Part shown: piece after piece, positions 1 to 8,095 of the stretch | How positions within the stretch are numbered: position 1 is the first letter of the stretch | Layout: every line of letters begins with the position of its first letter | Assembly (NCBI RefSeq): GCF_022440845.1 | Contig: NZ_JAKNTO010000001.1 | Span: 496,001 to 560,000, forward strand | Source of the DNA: Ruminococcus sp. OA3 | Lineage (GTDB): Bacteria; Bacillota; Clostridia; Lachnospirales; Lachnospiraceae | Length of the DNA stretch: 64,000 bases | Direction: 5' to 3' | Program-made: the position numbers and the translations under genes | The notes under the pieces: model-generated | Told to the model about the DNA's origin: nothing | Seen by the model: only the letters and a program-made list of their open reading frames with translations | Databases searched by the model: none

Positions 1-152
1 GCACTGTACGGCTGTACGATCACAGGCGCGTCCTCCTCCTCAGCTGCTTCCAGTACTGCGAACAGTACATCCAGATTGTAATAGTTAAATGCCGGTACCG
101 CGTAACCTTTATTCCGTGCGTCCGTCATCATTACTTTAGGTGAAGCCAACAT
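1..152 (-). CDS. Class II fructose/tagatose-bisphosphate aldolase family protein (partial, N-terminus only)
   Basis: Only the first 50 codons are inside the window; the gene runs off the left edge. The start ATG at 152 is preceded by AAGGAGTG at a normal distance. The translated start MLASPKVMMTDARNKG and the following GYAVPAFNYYNLD match the N-terminus of class II zinc aldolases (fructose-1,6-bisphosphate, tagatose-1,6-bisphosphate or related ketose aldolases), which open with a helix and then an AFN strand. The metal-binding histidines would lie outside the window. It is 18 bases downstream of the cobalamin-binding gene, so the two probably share a transcript. The exact substrate cannot be told from this fragment. 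Confidence 0.75.
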   Translation of the reverse strand, partial: MLASPKVMMTDARNKGYAVPAFNYYNLDVLFAVLEAAEEEDAPVIVQPYS

Positions 153-170
153 TTTCAACACACTCCTTCT

Positions 171-1928
171 CTACCGGCTGTGGTCTTTGATCAGCACAAC
201 CGTCGTTTTTATGTCATTGTCTGCCTGTATTCCCATGTCACAGAGCATCGGTCCAACCTCTGTGGGCTCGGCGTCTCCCGGCAAAATGGTATTCAATTTT
301 CCTCCCATGAAGAAGATGTATTCTCTTCCCCGTTCACGGGCGAGCTCCAGCAGCTGTTTTCCGTAATCCAGCGCCTGGCCGTTGTGACAGCTGACGCCCA
401 CGTATGGAGTCCCGTCTTCATCCGCAGCATCCAGCAGGTCGATGGGGTCCATATCCACTCCGATATTGATCGTAACCGCTCCCATCTCGCGCAGCACACC
501 GTCCACCAGCTGCAGACCATACGCGTGTGCATCTCCGGATGCAATCACAATCTTTTTTCCCTCCAGGCTTTTGCCGAGTCCTTCCGCTTTCAGCTCCTGT
601 ATGATCTCATCACGCATCTCATTTGTCTGGCGTCCGAGAACCGTGGGGTAAAAAGGAATGACTTCTTCATTCTGTCCGTCTGCCGTTGAGGAATGGAATG
701 CTTTTTCCAGCTTCTGCGGTGCAAATTTCTTCAGCATCAGCAGCATTTCCAGCGGGTCCTCCGTGTCAATGCCCGCCTCTTTGAACGCGGACATGGCATT
801 GTGAAAATACGTCTTTGCTTCTTTTACCATCACGTCTTTCATTTCGATGATCGGTGTCCAGTCAATCAGCGGCATCCATTCATCCGCCTTCTCCTCCACG
901 CGCTTGCCGCAGCTGTAGATATTCAGCAGCTCCTGCAGCGTCGGCACGGCAATCTTTTCCGTGATCGACACCGGGTTAATAGCAAGCGCCATGTGGAATT
1001 TTTTCTCGGCACAGATCTCCAGCAGCATCTCCTGCGCCGCAAATCCATAGTTTCCGTCAATGTCATGATCCCACTGCATATTGGTGGATCCGTTGATATA
1101 GGTGAGCACCGGCTGTTCCTCAGTGCCCATCAACTCGTGCAGCGCCAGGGCCACGGCGATTCTTGTGTTTCCCTCGCTCAGCAGTCCGCCGAAAGAGATC
1201 ACGTATCTCGCACCGCACAGTTTCGTACAGATATAGTGCTCAAGCAGCGCATATCCCACATACGACGCGCAATCCATGAAATACCCGGGAAAGCTGTCGT
1301 CCAGATATGTCTCCACCGCAAACATATCATCCCGTTTGCTCGCCATGATCCCCAGGGAAGTGACCATATCTGAGTAGCGTTTTACATCATCGGTGAATCC
1401 CGGATAGTCCCACAGGAACTGTCCGAAGGAACCGACCCGGACCGCACCTGCTTTCAGTGCATTCACCGTCGTCTCGATAGAATTCGGGCAGACCAGATGG
1501 TGGTCATTCAGGCTGATGTCGATCGGAGCCGCATTCCTGAGTGCCATCCAGTCGTCCAGGCTCTCCAGCATAAAACTTGTGGTCTTGGGTGCATTTTCTC
1601 TGTATTCTTTCGGCAGTGCCACATTTCCGCTTGGGATGTGCAGCATGGATCCAAGCTTAAATCCGGTCCGCTCCTGGAATTCGTAGATCTGCTTAACCGC
1701 TTCCACCTCGTCCGCAAGCGTCGCAAGCCCCATCAGCAGACACCAGTAGATCCTGCCTTCCCGCTGACACGCCTTTTTATACTCCATATGATTCGCATAG
1801 CCCTCATACCAGGTGAGCGGTGCCTCAAAACTGTTTCCAATCTCGATTCCTTTTTTCACCAGCTCACGTCCGTCCGCGTGAGGAGCCGGCTTTAACCCGC
1901 GGATATATTCTAACGTTGCCACGTCCAT
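171..1928 (-). CDS. Cobalamin-binding protein with glutamate-mutase-like barrel, single chain
   Basis: This 585-residue protein has two visible parts. The C-terminal ~127 residues form a B12-binding Rossmann-like domain: strand KIVIAS, then D466-A-H468-A-Y-G471, the DxHxxG signature whose His is the lower cobalt ligand in mutases and methionine synthase, and a GVSCHNG segment. The N-terminal ~400 residues look like a TIM barrel of the glutamate mutase epsilon type (segments such as ISLNDHHLVCPN and AGAVRVGSFGQF). Glutamate mutase normally uses separate small and large chains, so the fusion is unusual. Neighbours are an aldolase, a sugar isomerase and an aldehyde dehydrogenase, which points to carbon-skeleton rearrangement in carbohydrate or polyol breakdown rather than glutamate fermentation. 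That function is inference; the B12 domain is well supported and the barrel assignment is moderate. Confidence 0.7.
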   Translation of the reverse strand: MDVATLEYIRGLKPAPHADGRELVKKGIEIGNSFEAPLTWYEGYANHMEYKKACQREGRIYWCLLMGLATLADEVEAVKQIYEFQERTGFKLGSMLHIPSGNVALPKEYRENAPKTTSFMLESLDDWMALRNAAPIDISLNDHHLVCPNSIETTVNALKAGAVRVGSFGQFLWDYPGFTDDVKRYSDMVTSLGIMASKRDDMFAVETYLDDSFPGYFMDCASYVGYALLEHYICTKLCGARYVISFGGLLSEGNTRIAVALALHELMGTEEQPVLTYINGSTNMQWDHDIDGNYGFAAQEMLLEICAEKKFHMALAINPVSITEKIAVPTLQELLNIYSCGKRVEEKADEWMPLIDWTPIIEMKDVMVKEAKTYFHNAMSAFKEAGIDTEDPLEMLLMLKKFAPQKLEKAFHSSTADGQNEEVIPFYPTVLGRQTNEMRDEIIQELKAEGLGKSLEGKKIVIASGDAHAYGLQLVDGVLREMGAVTINIGVDMDPIDLLDAADEDGTPYVGVSCHNGQALDYGKQLLELARERGREYIFFMGGKLNTILPGDAEPTEVGPMLCDMGIQADNDIKTTVVLIKDHSR

Positions 1929-1949
1929 TCCTTCACACCCCTTTTCGTA

Positions 1950-2828
1950 TCATTCGAATAAATCAGTCGCCCTGAGATAACGAACCTCACCGTGGATCGC
2001 ACGGATGGCGTTTTCCCGCGTCGTGTGTGGCTCCAGGGTACACATTCCCTGATATCCGTCCTGTGCGAGCCTGTGTACCAGACCGTCAATATTCACAACG
2101 CCGTCCCTTGCTTCACAGTAATAGATCGTTCCCGGTTCACACGTCATCGCCCCTCCGAACCATTTCGTATCCGGGCAGAAACCGCCCGGCCGGTAAAGTC
2201 TTCCGTTCTTGATATGTACGTATGCGATATGCTTCTGCAGCAGTTCGTATGCATATGGAAACGCCTCGCAGGATGCATGGTAGTAGTTTGTCGCATCGAA
2301 ATTCGTCTTAAAGTTCGGAGAATCAAATGCCTCTACAATCTTCAGCATATTTTCCGGTGTCCGGCTGGCATCTCCGGCTTCATTTTCCAGCGCCAGGATG
2401 ACGCCGAGTTCTTCTGCACGTTTCACCGCCGCATCGAAGTACTGGTGGAGCCGTTCCATCTCCGGTGTGAGCCCCGGCTGAATCTTATCAGAATAATGAT
2501 TCACCACTTTAGCCCCAAAAAATGCCGCGGCCTCCACTGTCGTTACCAGTTCCCGTGAAAATAATTCCGGATCACTCGTCATCTGCGTATCCAGCCCGAG
2601 ACCAGAGGAGAGAGCACCCACGGTCAGCCCCGCAGCTTCGATCTGTTCTTTTGCCTTTCTCATGTTTTTATCTGAGAAGGCATAGAAGTTCACACGTTCT
2701 TTCCCGTTCGGCTCCAGATTCGAACCCCAAAGTTCCAAATGGCGGATCCCGAAGTCTTTTGCCAGTGGTATCAGCACATCCAGCGTCTCACCGGGAAATG
2801 TGTTTGTATTCAAACCAATCTTCATCAT
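1950..2828 (-). CDS. Sugar phosphate isomerase/epimerase (TIM barrel, AP endonuclease 2-like fold)
   Basis: A 292-residue protein beginning MMKIGLNTNTFPG, with GGGAGG eight bases before the start. The order of segments is typical of the xylose-isomerase-like TIM barrel family that includes hexulose 3-epimerases and inosose dehydratases: RHLELWG early, ALENEAGDASRTPEN in the middle with the metal-ligand Glu, then NFDATNYYH, VHIKNG and CTLEPH near the end. Such enzymes use a divalent metal held by Glu, Asp, His and Glu and act on keto sugars or cyclic polyols. It lies 17 bases below the aldehyde dehydrogenase gene and 21 above the B12 protein gene, so it belongs to the same operon. The substrate is unknown. 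Confidence 0.75.
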   Translation of the reverse strand: MMKIGLNTNTFPGETLDVLIPLAKDFGIRHLELWGSNLEPNGKERVNFYAFSDKNMRKAKEQIEAAGLTVGALSSGLGLDTQMTSDPELFSRELVTTVEAAAFFGAKVVNHYSDKIQPGLTPEMERLHQYFDAAVKRAEELGVILALENEAGDASRTPENMLKIVEAFDSPNFKTNFDATNYYHASCEAFPYAYELLQKHIAYVHIKNGRLYRPGGFCPDTKWFGGAMTCEPGTIYYCEARDGVVNIDGLVHRLAQDGYQGMCTLEPHTTRENAIRAIHGEVRYLRATDLFE

Positions 2829-2845
2829 AACTGTTACCTCCCGTT

Positions 2846-4291
2846 CTAAAATTGACCCAGTGCGTCTTTTAACACATAGGATTTCTCCTGAAGAAATTCT
2901 TTCAGCGTCTCAGAAGATCCCTCTCTTCCAATACCGCTCTTCTTATAACCGCCGAACGGCATTGCTGCCGTGCGGTAATTGCCGCCGCCGTTGATGACAG
3001 CGCTCCCCGCCTGAATACGTTTGGCAAAGGAGATTGCTTTTGTCATATCTCTCGAAAACACAGCACTGTTCAGTCCATAAGGGCAGTTATTTACAAGTGC
3101 GTCTGCCTCTTCAATCGTCTTGAATGTGATAATCGGAAATACGGAGCCGAAGATTTCCATATCTTTTGCCACATCCATATCCCCGGTGACGCCCGTCAGT
3201 ACTGCCGGTGACATAAAGTTTTTCCCCCATGCCTCGCCGCCGTATACAAGTTCTGCGCCCTGCTTCACCGTGTGACGGATCTGTTCGACTACTTCATTTC
3301 TCGCATTTTCTGAGATCATGCCGCCCACATCGTTTGACCGGTCCGTTGGATCTCCGATCTTCAGTTTTTTCAGAGCTGCAACCAGCTTTTCGGTAAATTC
3401 TTCTGCCACCGACTCGTGTACGATATACCGTTTGGATGCACAGCACACCTGGCCGGCATTGTTGACACGGCTCTCCAGCGCCTGATGAATCGTCAGATCA
3501 ATATCTGCATCCTCCAGAATCACAAAGGCATCGTTTCCGCCGAGCTCCAGATAGCATCGGGTCAGGTTGCGGGCAGCCATCCCGGCAATATGTATCCCCG
3601 TCTCGGTGCCGCCTGTCATAGTGATCGCCGCAATTTTAGGATTCGTGATCAGCGCATCCCCGACAACAGAACCCCGGCCGGTCACCACCTGGGCAGCCTT
3701 TTTAGGAACACCCGCTTCGTGCAGACACTCGACCATCTTAATGATTGCCAGCGGACAGTCCGAGGGCGGTTTGATGATTACGGAATTCCCCGCTGCAAGA
3801 GCCGGTGCGATCTTGTGTCCGCACAGCTCTACCGGAAAGTTAAACGGCAGCAGACACGCGATCACACCAAGCGGCTCATATCTGGTAAAGATAATGTCAT
3901 TGTGGCAGGACGTGGCATCAGTCCCGTTCGGCAATGATTTTCCGTAGATATGGCTTGCCTTGTCGCAGTAACTCTCGATCAATGCGGCTACGGTATCAAC
4001 CTCCTCCTCAGCCTCCGCGATTCGTTTTCCGTTTTCCGAACAGAGTAAAGACCCGATCTCCTCTCTGCGTGACAACACGATTTCTGCGAATTTTCTGAGT
4101 ATCCGGTTCCTCTCATTCTGAGGCTTTGCTGCCCACTCCCTCTGCCCTTCCACTGCCGCATCCACCGCACGTGCGATGTCCTGATCTGTCAGTGCCGGAA
4201 CATGGTCAATGACGATTCCCGTCATCGGATTAAAAACTGGTAACATATCGTATCCCCTTCCCAGGTGTTCTCCACCAATCTGAACGTACAT
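2846..4291 (-). CDS. NAD(P)-dependent aldehyde dehydrogenase
   Basis: A 481-residue aldehyde dehydrogenase superfamily member that should oxidise an aldehyde to its acid. Visible hallmarks are LLPFNFP and SVIIKPPSD of the cofactor-binding domain, MTGGTETG, the general-base Glu in LELGGND (about residue 249), and the nucleophile in NAGQVCCASKR (C283 by alignment to GQxC). MPFGGYKKSGIGREG closes the fold. AGAGGAGG lies just before the ATG. Directly upstream of that site is a perfect 6-bp hairpin (4305-4321), and the AT-rich stretch 4378-4405 could hold a weak promoter. It heads the isomerase, B12 protein and aldolase genes and is separated from the glutamate dehydrogenase by 132 bases. A second family member lies at 46320. 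The substrate is not identifiable. Confidence 0.88.
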   Translation of the reverse strand: MYVQIGGEHLGRGYDMLPVFNPMTGIVIDHVPALTDQDIARAVDAAVEGQREWAAKPQNERNRILRKFAEIVLSRREEIGSLLCSENGKRIAEAEEEVDTVAALIESYCDKASHIYGKSLPNGTDATSCHNDIIFTRYEPLGVIACLLPFNFPVELCGHKIAPALAAGNSVIIKPPSDCPLAIIKMVECLHEAGVPKKAAQVVTGRGSVVGDALITNPKIAAITMTGGTETGIHIAGMAARNLTRCYLELGGNDAFVILEDADIDLTIHQALESRVNNAGQVCCASKRYIVHESVAEEFTEKLVAALKKLKIGDPTDRSNDVGGMISENARNEVVEQIRHTVKQGAELVYGGEAWGKNFMSPAVLTGVTGDMDVAKDMEIFGSVFPIITFKTIEEADALVNNCPYGLNSAVFSRDMTKAISFAKRIQAGSAVINGGGNYRTAAMPFGGYKKSGIGREGSSETLKEFLQEKSYVLKDALGQF

Positions 4292-4304
4292 TTTTTCCTC
4301 CTCT

Positions 4305-4321
4305 GCCGCATCCGCTGCGGC
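4305..4321 (-). other. Hairpin next to the aldehyde dehydrogenase ribosome site
   Basis: GCCGCA and TGCGGC form a perfect 6-bp stem with a 5-base loop, ending only a few bases before the AGAGGAGG ribosome site of the aldehyde dehydrogenase gene. It could affect translation start, or be the residue of an upstream terminator. No T-run follows it, so it is not called as a terminator. Confidence 0.35.
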
Positions 4322-4423
4322 TTAGATCAGGGATGGGTGAAAGTTTTCTTACAACCTTAACCCTCCATAAAGTTTTATTTATAATTATACTTTTTATTTA
4401 TTCAATCAAAAATGGGTAAAATG

Positions 4424-5683
4424 TTACGGCCATACCCCGCGGATCTTCTTTGCCTCGACTACCCGCTGAATAGCGATCATATAAGCCGCTTCACGGTAAT
4501 TTACATTTTTATCTTCTGCCATCTCACATACTTCTTCAAAAGAACGGTCCATAACGTGTTTCAGCTTGGAATTTGTCTCCGTCTCCTCCCAGTAGATCGC
4601 CTGCTGGTTCTGTACCCATTCCAGATACGAAACGACAACACCTCCGGCGTTGCAAAGGATGTCAGGCACAACGGTGATCCCTCTCCCGGCAAGAATCTCA
4701 TCGCCTTCCAGGCTTGTGGGTCCATTCGCCGCCTCGATCACAATCTGGCATCTGAGTGAATCTGCCGTCTCCCCGTTAATCTGGTTCTCCATAGCCGCCG
4801 GTATCAATACAGTACATTTTGTCGCCAGGACCTCTGCATTTGTGATATGTACAACCCCTTCCGCCTCATAATCCTCGAACAGCTTATCCGGATTATTTTT
4901 AGTAAATTCCAGAAGTTCGTAAATATTCAGCCCGTCTTTGCAGTACAGGCCTCCTGACACATCACTGACTGCGACAACTTTGAACCCTTCTTTGTAGAGC
5001 AGCCGTGCCGCGGTTCCGCCCACATTACCGAACCCCTGGATTGCGATTTCGGCATCCTGGAATGGAATCCCCATCTTCGTCAGGATGTTTTTTGTCGTAA
5101 ACATCACGCCGCGTCCCGTCGCCGACATACGTCCCGGAATGCCGTTGATCGCCAGAGGCTTTCCGGTAACCACTCCCGGCATGCTGTGACCCTTCAGCAT
5201 GGAGTAGGTATCCATGATCCAGCCCATGATCTCCGGATTCGTATTCACATCCGGCGCCGGAATATCCTGGTCCGGACCGATGATCGGTGCGATCATCGCC
5301 GTAAAACGCCGTGTCATATGGCGGAGTTCTGATTTTGACAGCTTCCTGGGGTCAACTACAACACCGCCCTTTGCTCCACCGTACGGAATATTAACCACCG
5401 CACACTTGAACGTCATCCAGGCTGCCAGCGCTTTCACCTCATCTTTGTTGACTGCCGGATGGAAACGGATACCGCCCTTTGCCGGTCCGCGTGTCGTTGA
5501 ATGCTGAACACGGTATCCTTCAAATACATGGATTGACCCATCATCCATCCTGACCGGAATTGAAACCTGGAGTTCACGTTCCGGATATTTCAGCGCCTCA
5601 TAGTCTGCCGGCTCATATCCCAGTTTCTGTGCCGCATTCTCCACAACCGCAATCACATTATCAAACGGATTATACTTTTCCAT
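4424..5683 (-). CDS. gdhA: Glutamate dehydrogenase (Glu/Leu/Phe/Val dehydrogenase family)
   Basis: A 419-residue cytosolic enzyme interconverting glutamate and 2-oxoglutarate with release or fixation of ammonia. It resembles the shorter ~420-residue Bacillus/Clostridium-type enzymes. Visible are GPAKGGIRFHP, the catalytic lysine in PYGGAKGGV, the catalytic aspartate in PAPDVNTN, and the dinucleotide fold AIQGFGNVGG. The C-terminal AANGPTS and CNAGGVVVSY are also family-typical. The start follows GTGAGGTAGAGCAAG. A strong promoter lies 160 bases upstream, leaving a leader of about 150 bases. Leucine or phenylalanine dehydrogenase is less likely given the strong match to the glutamate-type glycine-rich and K/D segments, but specificity is not proven. 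Confidence 0.9.
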   Translation of the reverse strand: MEKYNPFDNVIAVVENAAQKLGYEPADYEALKYPERELQVSIPVRMDDGSIHVFEGYRVQHSTTRGPAKGGIRFHPAVNKDEVKALAAWMTFKCAVVNIPYGGAKGGVVVDPRKLSKSELRHMTRRFTAMIAPIIGPDQDIPAPDVNTNPEIMGWIMDTYSMLKGHSMPGVVTGKPLAINGIPGRMSATGRGVMFTTKNILTKMGIPFQDAEIAIQGFGNVGGTAARLLYKEGFKVVAVSDVSGGLYCKDGLNIYELLEFTKNNPDKLFEDYEAEGVVHITNAEVLATKCTVLIPAAMENQINGETADSLRCQIVIEAANGPTSLEGDEILAGRGITVVPDILCNAGGVVVSYLEWVQNQQAIYWEETETNSKLKHVMDRSFEEVCEMAEDKNVNYREAAYMIAIQRVVEAKKIRGVWP

Positions 5684-5840
5684 CTTGCTCTACCTCACTT
5701 TTTCACCTTTCGACTTAACACATCAATCTGATCACAGGATCTATGATTTTCCTCCCTCCGATATCATCCTGCCAACCATAAGCTTATTTTTAATTTACTT
5801 ATGATTTTACTTTTTAAAATATCTTTTATATATTAACTAC

Positions 5841-5869
5841 ATAATAATTCTGAATACCTGATTTGTCAA
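5841..5869 (-). promoter_or_regulatory. Sigma-70-type promoter of gdhA
   Basis: On the minus strand TTGACA (5864-5869), a 17-base spacer and TATTAT (5841-5846) face gdhA. The predicted transcript start is near 5834. The rest of the gap 5684-6016 is AT-rich leader plus the ROK gene terminator; nothing else was recognised. Confidence 0.75.
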
Positions 5870-5946
5870 TTGTTTTTCTGCAATCCAGATATTTCTGTGT
5901 AATAAGTCCAAAGCCATCTTGATTTTTTGTATAAAAGTGACAAAAA

Positions 5947-5985
5947 AACAATTGCAAAACCAGAATCCTCTGGTTTGCAATTGTT
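5947..5985 (-). terminator. Terminator after the first ROK-like gene
   Basis: An 18/17-base inverted repeat (arms 5947-5964 and 5969-5985, one bulged base, 4-base loop), read on the minus strand, is followed by seven T residues. It lies 32 bases past the stop of the ROK-like gene. Confidence 0.85.
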
Positions 5986-6016
5986 CTGAAATTTTATTCA
6001 ATCAACTCAATCCCGT

Positions 6017-7108
6017 CTAAAACTGGCGCTCAACCAGCGCCACGCTGCATGACAGTTCCCCCAACGCAAGATTCAGCAGGCCATTTACATAATCGTCATG
6101 AATATCGTTCCGCAGGATGATACGCGGCATATGCTGTGGTTGAATCAGTTCCAGACACTGTCTTTGGATTTCCTCAATATTTTCTGCGTCAAAGAATCCC
6201 CCGGCCAGAGCCACGGTCCCCGGATTCAAAATCGGTACAACAGATTCGATAATATGCGCTGCCATCTTCACCCTGTTTTCAGTCGTGTTAAGGTTCTCCA
6301 GATGCGGTGCGGGAAGAAATGCCACTTCACCTGCAAATCCAGTCGCTCCGCGCAGAATCCGCCCACCCGATACAAAACCCGCTCCAAAATCAACCCCTAT
6401 ATTCAGCAGCCTTTTCTGTTCTTTACTCAGCAATTCCACTTCCTGTCCATCCGCACCTGTCAGTGGTTCCAACGGGGAATATACGAAAGCAATCGCATCA
6501 TTTTCATCCCGGCTGTTGTTCTGATAAAAGCCAAACGCAGCAGCATTCATATCGTTTTCCACCAAAGTTCGGACATCCGGAAATTTTTCCTGCAATATTT
6601 CCTGCAGCGGCACTCCGATCAGATTTGCAAAATTACACAGGCCGATCTTGCCCCCGGTAATGTAACCCGGTATTCCAACCGCTGCTGCTCTCAGTCTGTC
6701 GTATTTTTCAGTCAGTTCTGCGAGTGCATTTTCGATGGTCTCGCTGGTCACTTCCTCAATCTCTTTTACATCTTCTTCCTGTACTTCCCCCAGCAGGTTA
6801 CTGACCATCACAGAAAGTTTTATTTTGCCGCAATCCGTCTCCACGTAGAGACAGGCAACCATCGCATAGTCTCCATTGTAGACATAAGATTTTGCGGGAC
6901 GTCCGTATCCGCCCGATGTTATTTCGGCTTCCTGCACTTCCCCTGTGGCACAGAGCTCATTTAAAATCTTACCACAGGTTGCCACACTGATTCCTGTAGT
7001 GTCGGCAATCTGTGCCTTTGTGGCCATTCCCAGACTTTTTAGCGCCGATTTAATAAATTCTGTATTAATTTCTTTTACTTTTGTTATATCGTTTCGCATT
7101 GTCAGCAT
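6017..7108 (-). CDS. ROK family transcriptional regulator, copy 1
   Basis: A 363-residue protein with an N-terminal winged helix (about residues 5-70, containing ATKAQIADTTGISVATCGKI, a MarR/ROK-type helix-turn-helix) and a sugar-kinase-like ASKHA domain (about 80-360). The ASKHA part shows AAVGIPGYI, VENDMNAAAFGF and NIGVDFGAGFVSGG. The usual ROK zinc motif CxCGxxGCxE and the GEIGH histidine are missing: after GATGFAGEV the sequence runs directly into FLPAPH. It is therefore probably a ligand sensor without kinase activity. It closely resembles the 363-residue protein at 10758, down to the shared HDDYVNGLLNLAL and CSVALVER near the C-terminus. It is a single-gene unit with its own promoter and terminator. 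The target genes are unknown. Confidence 0.82.
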   Translation of the reverse strand: MLTMRNDITKVKEINTEFIKSALKSLGMATKAQIADTTGISVATCGKILNELCATGEVQEAEITSGGYGRPAKSYVYNGDYAMVACLYVETDCGKIKLSVMVSNLLGEVQEEDVKEIEEVTSETIENALAELTEKYDRLRAAAVGIPGYITGGKIGLCNFANLIGVPLQEILQEKFPDVRTLVENDMNAAAFGFYQNNSRDENDAIAFVYSPLEPLTGADGQEVELLSKEQKRLLNIGVDFGAGFVSGGRILRGATGFAGEVAFLPAPHLENLNTTENRVKMAAHIIESVVPILNPGTVALAGGFFDAENIEEIQRQCLELIQPQHMPRIILRNDIHDDYVNGLLNLALGELSCSVALVERQF

Positions 7109-7147
7109 TGTAGTTTCCCCGTTTCATCAAGGCATTTTATATCATTT

Positions 7148-7177
7148 ATCATAGCATTTGAGATGATTGCCTGTCAA
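7148..7177 (-). promoter_or_regulatory. Promoter of the first ROK-like gene
   Basis: TTGACA (7172-7177), an 18-base spacer and TATGAT (7148-7153) lie 40 bases above the start on the minus strand. The layout and 18-base spacing match the promoter of the paralogous gene at 11881-11910. Confidence 0.65.
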
Positions 7178-7198
7178 TCGGATTCCCGATGGAGATTT

Positions 7199-8005
7199 TC
7201 AGCTGCTTCTCCTGTATGCGGTTGGCGTAACACCCGTACGTTTTTTAAAGCTGGATGCGAGATGGTGCTCATCACTGTACTGCAGCCGCTTTGCAATCTC
7301 CTGAACCGGGATTTCCGTATTCAGCAGGTAGAGCTTAGCCGCATTGATTCGCTTACAGGAGAGATATTCCTTCGGTGTCATGCCAAACTCGTGTTTGAAC
7401 ACTCTGTTTATCTGAGATAAAGATTTATATACAACCTGACACAGATCCTGCATGGCCACCCTGTTTTCCAGATTGGTATCCAGATAATTTTTTATATGCA
7501 ATGCAAGCTGTGAATGAGTCCTGGAGGACAAAAGATTAATGCGGGACATCTCCAGGATCAGTTCATGAAAGATCAGCACCGCCTGTTTCTGAAGATCTGC
7601 CGTATCCTTTTTTAACAGCTGCTGCATATCCTGAAAATAACTTTGAAGTCCCGGGCTGTGCAGACAACACATATGCTCGATGTGATATGCCTGCAGCAGA
7701 TAATCTGCCAGTTTGCCCGATACAGTAAACCATATCTTCTTCCATGGGTCATCAGGATCTGCATAGTACTTATGCCGGCAGCCTTTTCTGATAAAATAAA
7801 TATCACTTTTCTGAGGCCTGTATAAAACACTGTCGATCTCCACAGTTCCTTTTCCATCTGCGATGTATTCGAAGATATGATTCGGATAGCTGTTTCTCTC
7901 ATAACCGTATGTTTTATCACACTGCACCGTGCCCGATGATATCAGCATAAACGGTTCATTCTCATCAATGTTGCCTGTATAATAGTAAAATTTCTCTTCA
8001 ATCAT
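7199..8005 (-). CDS. AraC family transcriptional regulator
   Basis: A 268-residue regulator. The N-terminal ~135 residues look like a cupin sugar-sensing domain (HIFEYIADGKGTVEID, then FIRKGCRHKYY). The C-terminal ~100 residues hold two helix-turn-helix units, the second ending in EYLSCKRINAAKLYLL and SDEHHLASSFKKRTGVTP, the standard AraC/XylS signature. I start it at ATG 8005, which has GAGGT seven bases ahead. A longer reading frame from a GTG at 8041 exists but has a poorer ribosome site. It sits between ppdK and the first ROK-like gene; the 55-base gap to ppdK contains the ppdK terminator. Its targets and inducer are unknown, though a carbohydrate is likely. Confidence 0.87.
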   Translation of the reverse strand: MIEEKFYYYTGNIDENEPFMLISSGTVQCDKTYGYERNSYPNHIFEYIADGKGTVEIDSVLYRPQKSDIYFIRKGCRHKYYADPDDPWKKIWFTVSGKLADYLLQAYHIEHMCCLHSPGLQSYFQDMQQLLKKDTADLQKQAVLIFHELILEMSRINLLSSRTHSQLALHIKNYLDTNLENRVAMQDLCQVVYKSLSQINRVFKHEFGMTPKEYLSCKRINAAKLYLLNTEIPVQEIAKRLQYSDEHHLASSFKKRTGVTPTAYRRSS

Positions 8006-8054
8006 ATAGAATACCTCATAGAGAAAATCTCTCTCTGACACGAAAAGAGGAAAA

Positions 8055-8090
8055 ATAAGCGTACCATTATTGTTCTAATGATACGCTTAT
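8055..8090 (-). terminator. Terminator of ppdK
   Basis: The arms ATAAGCGTA and TACGCTTAT, continued by CATTA/TAATG across one mismatch, form a ~15-bp stem with a 6-base loop. On the minus strand it is followed by TTTTT, six bases past the ppdK stop. Confidence 0.85.
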
Positions 8091-8095
8091 CATAA

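Noticed and set aside
693-1373. Plus-strand open frame opposite the cobalamin-binding gene
   Set aside because: Shadow of the real gene; composition is unlike a protein and no start signal is present.
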